Shown here: piece after piece, positions 56,531 to 64,000 of the stretch
Position numbering within the stretch: position 1 is the first letter of the stretch
Layout of the letters: each line of letters opens with the position of its first letter
DNA from: Tiliqua scincoides
Taxonomy: Eukaryota > Chordata > Lepidosauria > Squamata > Scincidae
Direction of reading: 5' to 3'
Length of the DNA: 64,000 nucleotides
NCBI RefSeq assembly: GCF_035046505.1
Contig: NC_089825.1
Coordinates: forward strand, 5,529,063-5,593,062
The notes under the pieces: model-generated
Databases searched by the model: none
Told to the model about the DNA's origin: nothing
What the model saw: the letters and a program-made list of their open reading frames with translations, nothing else
Program-made: the position numbers and the translations under genes

Positions 56531-59500
56531 GTTATATGTTTTTATTTTTTAGAAATCATAAGGTTGTTTCTGACATAAAATGTACCTGTGGGAGTAAAGT
56601 TAAAGAGTATTTTTGTGGTAGTAGCCAACATAGAACTTTTATAGACAGCGGCCCTCATACCATCTGTTTCAAAACAGGCATTAATTGATAAGTGTGGTAA
56701 AAATTAAGCATAAATTTTGCAGTGTGTTCTGTGCTGACACATAATATAAACAGCATATTCACATACAAACTTTGGGCCGTTGCTCCCATTCAGGGTTCCT
56801 TCTGAAGTAAGAAAGAGGAGCAGCCTGATCAAAGATACCCTCTTTCCCTTGTCGAAAATAAACTCAGCACACTAAAATGAACATTCTTACTCTGAGCTGT
56901 CCTGGTATACCCCCTGTAATCAATAGCTGGTAGGGTGCTTTGGATTTATTTAAATTTGGGAGTTGTTTTTTTAAAAAACCTGTGAATAGTAGTTGTGTCT
57001 TAAGTGCTGATTTTAAAATGTTCTTAAAGTCTCTTTCAAAGTGATGTGTGATATTTAAACATTCACTTGTCTTTTACAGTCCTTTATGGTGTTATCAGCC
57101 AGGAACAGAATCTTTCGATTTACTGCCACCAAAGCTTTATTTTTGTTTAGTCCTTTCCATCCCCTGAGACGAATAGCCATTAAAATTGTGCTGCATTTAT
57201 ATCCTTCTAGTGGGTTTCCTTCATTCTGACTCTCTCCTTATCTTGAATTCATGAAACACTTATAAATATATAGGCATCTTCTCGTAAAAATTGTTATATG
57301 GCATCAAGCATTGCCACAACTAGAGAGAGCCTATTAGGTGAATAGGCGTGTTGCAACAAAAGTGTTCATAGGGACTTAGTGAATAGATTCTGCCTCATCT
57401 TCTTCTGACTGATATTTTTTTTAAGATGGTATTGAATTTTCTTAGCTTAACAACCCAATCCTGTGATTGAGTGCCAGAATTAATGTACTGGCAGTGCAGC
57501 CCAGGGACTTGTGGTGGGTAGGGAGGCAGGTGAGGCAGACCCTCTCCTCTGGAGTCCTTCCAAAAGCACTGCCGCTGTCCCCACCCACTGCATGTCCCTG
57601 GTGCAGCCCAACCTATGGCACTGCAAAATGCATGCCATGTAGCTCATGACTGGGCCACTGCCAGAAATGGTAAGCGTCAGCAGCCACACGGCACCAGCCT
57701 TCCTGGAGCCCCTGGCACCAGTAAATCAGCAGTGGGGGCGGGGTATGAGATGGGGAAGAGAGTAGGAGGTCTAGGATGTGTCCTCACATGGTACGTTCAA
57801 ACAAAACAGGAGGAGCAAGTCACACTGGGAACGCTCCTAGGATGTTCCTGTTTTGTTTAAAGGGACCATGAAGAAAGGAGCAATGTGAGGAGATGGGGGG
57901 TGGATTGCCACCTTTCATGCTGTTTTTTGGAAGGTATGCAGCAGCAGGTTGGGGTCATTGGCAGGGGCTTCACGTCAGGCAGTGGATTACCTTTGACAGT
58001 CACTGGAATTTATATAACACATCCAGGTGATCATAGGTGCCATACGTTATTCTTTATGGACTGGCATGTTCTCACTGCTTTTGACTTTTTTCACTCTCCC
58101 TTCTGCATTGACTGGTTTTTCCTTCCTTCCTCTCTCTCTTTCCCCCACACTCTCTCTCTCTCTCTTCCTCCCACAGCTGCAATTGCATGTTTACTTTCAA
58201 GTATACATGCACAGAATCACAGTTAGACAACTTGCTAGTGAATGATCGTCTCTACTTCCCTTTCTCCCCTCACCCGCTGGTCTTCCTTCCTTCCTTGCAT
58301 TAGAGTGGTGGGCTAGAGCGCCCACTGAATCTAGTCTCTGTTGTCCTCCCTGCTTCCCTTCTCTTTTCAAAAGGCGAAGAGGCTGGGAAGAAGTGGGCCT
58401 GAAGCACTCCCCTTGCTAATGCCATGGACCTGGACATTTTTGTGATGGACACTGGTGTCCTAGTACAGACACAATGCTGACCTCTGGCTAAATGGAAAAC
58501 TGATATCTCACTTAATACGAAGATTAACATCAGTGCAAGCTCTGCAAGTGCAAGAACAGTCTAACAATTGTGTTTGTTTTTTGGTTATGCAATTTTGCTT
58601 CTTCTTCCCTTTCTTGTGCCCAGCTGTTCATAGCTTCCTTAATAAACTCCTGATTTGCTCTGAACTGGTTACAGAAACGTCAGAAGCATACTGGTTGAAC
58701 ATGTGGAGTGGAATGGGGATCAAATCAGGCATTACCTCCTGTGATGAAACTCTGTGTTTTCTCAGGTTCCCCATTTCTTTCTGTTTTCTGTGTATTTTCC
58801 AATGTTTGGGGCATCAGGCAGTAGCCTGTGCCATTCATCTGCTGGGATCCACACGGAAGGATTGCCTGTTTTGTTTTGTTTTTTTGTAAAATAAATGCCA
58901 TAAACCGGGGGGGGGGGGAAGAAGCTTGTTCTCTTCTGTGAGTCAGGATTCTGGATTGGAATGAGCTTGTTGATTGGCTTATGTTCTAGAGTTCTCCTCT
59001 AGGAGGGGCGAGGCATATACCCAACGTTAAAATGTTATGTGGGCATTGCAGTGAGTGCTGTGTAAGTTTATCAGCTTTAGAATATGACTTAAGGAGGCAG
59101 TGTTAAGTCTTACGAATTTTCAAAAACCCCAGGTTTGGGTTTTTGAACCATAAATGTGGTTACTCAGTGAAAGAATGCAGGCAAGGTTGTTACAAGCTTG
59201 AGGGGAGCTTGCTTTGTAACTCAGAAAGCCTGAGTTCCTTTTCGTTCATTCCTTTTATTTTGCTGAACAAACGAAAACCCAGGAACTGATTTTTTTGAAA
59301 ATGCAGCATTTTTTAAATGTTTCCTTTCATTGTAGAGCTCAGTACTAAGAAGCAGTAATCACAGTTGTTCATTAGTTATTTATGTTTTACAACATTTATT
59401 TGATAGTTGTTGAATGTATTCGTCAACCGTGCACCTTTTTCCTGTTAATGCCACTTCCTTGACTCACTATTTACATTTTTCATAGCGTTCATAACATGTG

Positions 59501-62500
59501 TTGTTCTCATCAACAGTGTGATTATGACTTTAAACCAACCTCCACCTGGAAATGTCGAAATAGAGTAAGTATCACTGCAGACTTCTTTAGCAATAATAAA
59601 GTAATCTAATGGATTGAATCAAGCAGCTATGGAATAATGAGCACCCAGAAGTAAAATATGGTGCTATGTGCTCAGGAGCTGGAACTCGGATGCCATCACC
59701 CGCTTGATCGCCTTGCCCCAAAACAAGAGGTTGGACACTGGCCGGAAACTGTCTAGATTCCATTGGGTCTTAGGAAGGGTTTCTACTGGAGAGGGTGGAC
59801 AACCACTACCTTTAAGGTTTCTGGTAGCTCTCCCTCACTGAGAGATGAATTTAGTATCCTCCCCACCCATTCAACCAATCCCCTTGCCCTTTGCCTGGGC
59901 AGATTGTAATAACCGTGCTGGGCAAGGATCAAGAGGACAAGCAGCAGGACTCACACTCCATAGAATCCTGTCTGCCTCCTCAGGCAGTATAAACTGGGGA
60001 AAAAAATCACGAGTAACTCAACAGAACGTTGCCTGAGGGACGTCTATAGACTTTGGGAGCAATCCTAACCCCAGTGCTTTTTTTGTGTAAAAAAAAAAAA
60101 AAGGTGCAGGAACTCACAACTTGTTAATCTTTTATTTATTTATTTATTTTTATATTACCAGAATTTTATAATACCAGAATATACTCTATTTTACAGCTCA
60201 TCTTGAACCAATAGAGCGTGTGTGACCACATGATTTTTGATTCATAACTTCATAACTTAATCAATTCATTAACCCATCTTTTGTGGTTCCCCCCTTCCCT
60301 GTGTACTATGTCCCCATTCCCCATTATTATTCCGATCAATCTATTAAAATCATTGGGCTTAGGGCTGCATATCTATGGGTTTGGTTGTAGGCTCAACATA
60401 CAATCTATTGAGTCTACTCACAATTCCATATAGTGCATGTCTACTCAAAATTAAGTACACTGAGTTCAATGGGCCTTGCTCCAGTCTAACCTTGCGTAGG
60501 ATTACACTTTTAAACTTTTAGAACCCAGGCATTCTTAATGATGACTTTAGTGAACATCTTTGAATTTCTTATCTGCCAGATAATGGGTTTGCCATATATT
60601 GGATTTTGGTTAGAAAATGCATCTGGAACCTCACTGTGCAAAGAGAGGAGGGGTGAGAATCAATGTCTTAAGAGAAAAATGTATTAATAGTAGTTCTTGA
60701 AATAAATTTGCACCTTTGCCAAGACAACATCCCTCCCTTCTGCTCCAGTTTCTCTGACTTGCCGGGTGCACACCAGGTCTCACACTTCCTAAAACTGGAT
60801 ACATTGTTCAGTCCAGGCATAAGATTAGTCCCTCTGTTAGCAAGCATATGGTTACTCTAGGCACCACACATGAACTCATATTGCTGCCTGGCTGTCACTT
60901 GATGTCTTAACTAGAGCAGAAACTAGCATCTCTCTCTCTCTCTCTCTCTCTCTCCCCCTCTGACAGCACAAGCCGTTTTACATATTGTTTTGCAGACCCC
61001 TTTGCAGGCCCCTGCAGAGTTCTTCTCATTGATCTGGTGGATCACATCAATTTAAACATAATAGTGGAAAGAAAATAATGGTGTGGGGAGGGGAATGAGA
61101 AGGTTCTTTGGTTCTCAGCACAATCTCATTATTGCTCCCTTATTGAGGGGCAAGACTGGGAGAGGTGGTGTGTCTATGGACGTCTACCGTAGTTCAGTCT
61201 TCTAACGACTATACTACATGGGCTGTCAGCTTCTGGGGAATTGAAGTGAAAAAGGAGGAAGTGTGCTGGGAAGCAGATGGGGAAGATGCATGGGCATGAT
61301 CTGAGAGGGCACATGATGAGGCAGGCATCTTGCTGAAGCTGAGCAGGACAGGTCTAGGTAAGTGTCTGGCTGGATGCCCTCCTGGAGACCTCATGGGCTC
61401 ATAGATGCCTCCTTGGGTTCCATAATGGAACCAAATCTCTTAAGCTCTTTGGGGGGGGGGGGGAGAGAGACTTGCCCACTAGTCAGAAGCGTCATTCCTG
61501 TCAACGGGATTGTCTCCCGTGCAGACGGTGGCAGTCTGCACCTATGCACGTTTACTCCAAAGTAAGCCCCACGGTGTGCCTTGGAATCTGTCCCAAGTAA
61601 GTGCGGATAGGACTGCAGCATCCTTTCCTCCTTTTTTTAAACAGGAAGGAAGGAAGCATCTCATCTTCCTCTGTGGTTTCGATCTTATCCACACTTTCCT
61701 GGGAGTAAGCCCCATTGAACACAATGGGGCTTACCTCTGAGTAGACATGCATAGGCTTGTGCTGCCAATTGGAAGGCGAAGGAAGGAAGCATGTCATGCT
61801 CCGCTCTGAGGCTGCAATCTTATCCACACTTTCCTGGGAGTAAGCACCATTGAACACAATGGGGCTTACTTCTGAGTAGACATGCCTAGCATTGCGTTGT
61901 CAGTCCGGAGGAGAATAAAACACAGCCCGGGACCTCCAAGGGGCACCTCCTCCTTCCAGCTCTGCAGAAGTTTTTGGAGCGCCCCCTCCACCTTTGATCC
62001 AGGCAAGTGTTCAGTCTCCCAGTGTCTCACCCCACAGTGGCTCACCCCAGAAGACTTTGCCCCTATGGGACATCAACCCCCCCATCTCTCACACAGGAAG
62101 GGACTGAAGATCACTTACGTCTCCCCTCACACTTCTCCAGCTTGGGTTGGCTCGAAGGGCTCGAGGTCCCCAGTGAGAGGAGCCAAGGGAAGACTTGCCT
62201 TCCCCTGTGAAGTGCAGGGGCAGCTCCGCAGCTGCGCGCCTCCTGCTGCTGCCACTCTGGGATGAGCCTTTGGAGAGCCTCTGGGCAAGCAGCAGGGCAC
62301 AGCGGGCAGCAGGAGGCGGGGGCTGCATAAAAAAGGTGCCGGAACGCTGTTCCGGAGCATTCCATTAGAAAAAAAGCCCTGCCTAACCCACTTTCCAGGA
62401 CTGGCATAGCTGTGCCAGTGGGATGTGTACTGCATCCTGCAGTTGGCTGGCACTCTTGGAGGCCTCCTCAAAGTAAGGGAATGTTCGTTCCCTTACCTCG

Positions 62501-63887
62501 GAGCTGCATTGTCCTTAAGTCAATGCTGGAAAATGGGTTAGGATTGCGACCTTAGTCAATGTGGAGTTGATGCTGAGTCAAATCTGAGAGACTTTATTTG
62601 CAAAGAATCTTGCAAAGGCATCACAGCAAGCATTGGAAAAATCTTGACTCTCTTGTGTGGTTACATGTAATAAGTGCTGCACAACGTGGAACAGCTCAGC
62701 TAGATGCGATTCTGCAGCAGTGATGGCAGATGAGAAAAAAGCCATTGCTGCTGCTGAGTAGGCATTAAGATGTACTCTTGCCTCAGTTCAATCAGATTTG
62801 TCTGCCTCCAACACTGAGTTTACAGTCTATAATGTCAGCCTAACCCCTCCCTCTGCCTGTAGTTTTAAAAGCATACTGTGAAGTAAGGCTCATTGAAATA
62901 TATGGCATTTCTTTTCTGTGGTCTTTGTTGCTTGCGATGTCACTTCTCGCTTCCAGGAGACTCTTCTGGGTTCTGTGGCTCTGTTTCTGGAGCAACAGCC
63001 TATAGAAACAAATTGCCTGTTCCTTCTCCAGCTCTGCAGGAATCTGGAAGAGTTTTCCAGCAATTTTCAGCTGCTGTGCTCCAAACTCCCGCGGCACACC
63101 TGTAGACCTTTCACAGCACACCAATGTACCGCAGCACATCAGCTGAAAATTGCAGCACTGGTGGCTGCTGCTGGATAAGTTTTCTCTTTGGTTGCTGCCT
63201 TAGATCAGTGGCATAGCTAGAGGAGGTGCAAAGCACTAAGTTTTGCAGGAAACCTCACTGCGGCGTGCAAGCAGCCTGTTTGCTTCCCCTTCAGAGCCAT
63301 TCCTGGTTAATTCCTCTGTTTTGCTCACAATGCCAGGAATGGCTCCTGAGGGGGAGGTGTAGCTTGCACGTCATGGTGAGGCTTCCTGCGAAACTTAGTG
63401 CTTTGCACCCTCTCTTGCTATGCCACTACCTCAGGTTGCAAAGATGGGAGGGTGTTACAGAAGCCACAGTACAAGACTGTTGGGCTGTGTTCAACTAACT
63501 GGATCCAGCAGGGCTCTTCTTATGTTCTTCTGGATCACAAACTGTGTTCATTTGGTCCAATATCTGGCTCAGAAGTAAATAGTTATTTAAGAATATGATG
63601 ACATGTAACTCCACCCCTCCCTATAATGCTTTCAGTGTTTTCCTCTTTTTCATTGGGCTTCCTTGGAAAAATAGTACCATGCTCAAAAATCAAATAGAAT
63701 ATCCTTCCATCATATATCCATCATCTTTCTCATGCTTTTTTTGTTATTTTGTTTTTAGGTACACTTTCATAGCTGTTTATACAGCTGAATTTGTAGTAAA
63801 AGTGGTAGCGAGAGGATTTGTTTTGAATGAATTCACTTATCTTCGTGATCCCTGGAATGTCCTGGATTTTTGTGTTTTAATTCTAAC
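56261..63887 (+). CDS. SCN11A: Voltage-gated sodium channel alpha subunit, first four coding exons (probably SCN11A)
   Basis: The pore-forming subunit of a Nav1 channel in the plasma membrane. Visible are the cytoplasmic N-terminus ([20 protein letters not shown] and [16 protein letters not shown]), [20 protein letters not shown], domain I helix S1 ([20 protein letters not shown]), S2 ([20 protein letters not shown]) and S3 ([18 protein letters not shown]). Exons are 56261-56530, 57080-57198, 59475-59564 and 63759-63887. The internal lengths of 119, 90 and 129 bp are exactly those of human SCN5A. Intron 2 is U12-type AT-AC, a hallmark of this gene family. The symbol rests on position: head to head with WDR48, as human SCN11A is. 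The residues are far from any one human paralogue, and SCN5A/SCN10A-like relatives cannot be excluded. The gene runs off the right edge in domain I. Confidence 0.93.
57080..57198 (+). CDS. SCN11A: Sodium channel coding exon 2
   Basis: 119 bp, residues 91-129 plus two bases: [20 protein letters not shown] then [19 protein letters not shown]. Acceptor TCTTTTACAG. It ends at a non-GT donor, TT|ATATCCTT. Confidence 0.95.
57199..59474 (+). other. U12-type AT-AC intron
   Basis: Donor ATATCCTTCT at 57199, branch site TTCCTTGAC at 59455-59463 (consensus TTCCTTRAC) and terminal AC at 59473-59474, 12 nt past the branch adenosine. Reading across joins 119-bp and 90-bp exons in frame. Sodium channel genes are the textbook case of an AT-AC intron at this position. 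It needs the minor spliceosome. Confidence 0.96.
59475..59564 (+). CDS. SCN11A: Sodium channel coding exon 3
   Basis: 90 bp: one base completing Leu130, then [20 protein letters not shown] and QPPPGNVEI plus GA. S1 of domain I and the S1-S2 loop; PPP aligns with human HDPPPW. Donor ATAGA|GTAAGT. It was found through the AT-AC signals, not by open-frame length. Confidence 0.93.
59640..59900 (-). mobile_element. L2-type LINE reverse-transcriptase fragment
   Basis: The minus strand gives, with broken frame, [12 protein letters not shown], then PFLRPNGI, and in another frame [20 protein letters not shown]. This matches the L2 RT start 'SLKVAVVHPLLKKPSLDP...FRPVSNLPFLGKVIERV'. Old and truncated at both ends. 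Confidence 0.7.
60055..62556. mobile_element. MITE (1691-1871 family) split by a hAT insertion
   Basis: The left stub GGAGCAATCCTAACCC ends at 60071. The element resumes at 62382 with CCTAACCCACTTTCCAGGAC and ends GGGTTAGGATTGCGACC near 62553. Without the 2.3-kb insert and one duplicated 8-mer it is a normal family member of about 180 bp. Confidence 0.85.
60072..62381. mobile_element. 2.3-kb hAT-type element with perfect target duplication
   Basis: It starts CAGTGCTTTTTTTGTGT and ends AGAAAAAAAGCCCTG, flanked by CCTAACCC on both sides (60064-60071, 62382-62389). GGTGCAGGAACTCACAAC near the left end and GTTCCGGAGCATTCCATTAG near the right are subterminal marks of a known reptile hAT group. 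No transposase frame was recognised. It carries later palindromic elements at 61553-61625, 61680-61765 and 61810-61895, and microsatellites at 60930-60955 and 61451-61462. Confidence 0.85.
63206..63427. mobile_element. Palindromic MITE, sibling of 52632-52842
   Basis: CAGTGGCATAGCTAGAGG and GGTGCAAAGCACTAAGTTTT at the left are mirrored by AAACTTAGTGCTTTGCACCC and GCTATGCCACTA at the right. A CR1 tail piece (GGATCCAGCAGGGCTCTTCT) follows at about 63500-63530. Confidence 0.82.
63759..63887 (+). CDS. SCN11A: Sodium channel coding exon 4
   Basis: 129 bp: one base completing Glu160, then [20 protein letters not shown] and [20 protein letters not shown] and IL plus AC. S2 and S3 of domain I with the conserved S2 Glu and S3 Asp. 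Acceptor TTGTTTTTAG, donor TAAC|GTAAGT. Confidence 0.96.
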
Positions 63888-64000
63888 GTAAGTGTCAGTG
63901 CACATCAGATTCTCAATGGAGGCAGAACGCTGAACTGGAATTCTTTTGCTAGCTTTCCATATCAGGCAGCTACGGACCTGCAGTGTATGAAACATGCTCC

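Noticed and set aside
58618-58660. Alternative end of the AT-AC intron at TTCCTTAATAAAC
   Set aside because: The branch-like site is close to consensus, but the following frame meets TGA at once. The site at 59455-59474 gives the exact 90-bp exon in frame.
63535-63600. ITNCVHL-like stretch resembling S1 of the sodium channel (TNCVFM)
   Set aside because: It directly follows a CR1 tail, hits a stop and lacks matching splice phases; the real S1 exon is at 59475-59564.

Overview
The window reads as nuclear DNA of a squamate reptile (lizard or snake). It has vertebrate genes with many short, phase-consistent exons and GT-AG introns. Its repeats are the squamate sort: short palindromic elements with an AGTAAGCCCCATTGA-like core, tRNA-derived and 5S-derived SINEs, CR1/L2-type LINE tails, and several hAT and Tc/mariner-type non-autonomous transposons. 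No prokaryotic, plasmid, phage or CRISPR features were seen, and no retroviral remains were recognised. Nothing was searched: gene names rest on protein families known to me and on gene order.

Four protein genes are present, in the same order and relative orientation as human 3p22.2 (TTC21A - GORASP1 - WDR48 - SCN11A). (1) The 5' end of TTC21A lies on the minus strand (coding exons 1 and 2, 1463-2541) and runs off the left edge. (2) GORASP1 (GRASP65) is complete on the plus strand: nine coding exons, 2921-16230, 418 codons. (3) WDR48 (UAF1) is complete on the minus strand: nineteen coding exons, 48210 down to 20893, exactly 677 codons as in human. (4) The first four coding exons of a voltage-gated sodium channel alpha subunit lie on the plus strand (56261-63887), most likely SCN11A by position. 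It runs off the right edge.

TTC21A and GORASP1 share a CpG-rich head-to-head promoter of 379 bp, holding GC boxes, a CCAAT box and an RFX-type X-box. GORASP1 and WDR48 are convergent, with candidate poly(A) signals only about 240 bp apart near 18.75-19.0 kb. WDR48 starts within a CpG island, and its ATG sits in a perfect 12-nt TISU element. An 8-kb repeat-rich spacer separates it from the sodium channel. The four genes act in unrelated cell processes (cilium transport, Golgi stacking, deubiquitination in DNA repair, membrane excitability), so this is a conserved synteny block and not a pathway cluster.

The most informative special features are: a U12-type AT-AC intron with perfect donor, branch site and acceptor in the sodium channel gene; a 69-bp tandem array with a 138-bp higher-order period, built from a LINE coding tail, inside TTC21A intron 1; a long palindrome made partly of the same LINE tail in GORASP1 intron 1; a Tigger-like element carrying a 45-bp minisatellite; and nested transposons with intact target-site duplications. 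I found no convincing new biological system. The long open frames that look novel are explained by tandem repeats whose unit is a multiple of three.
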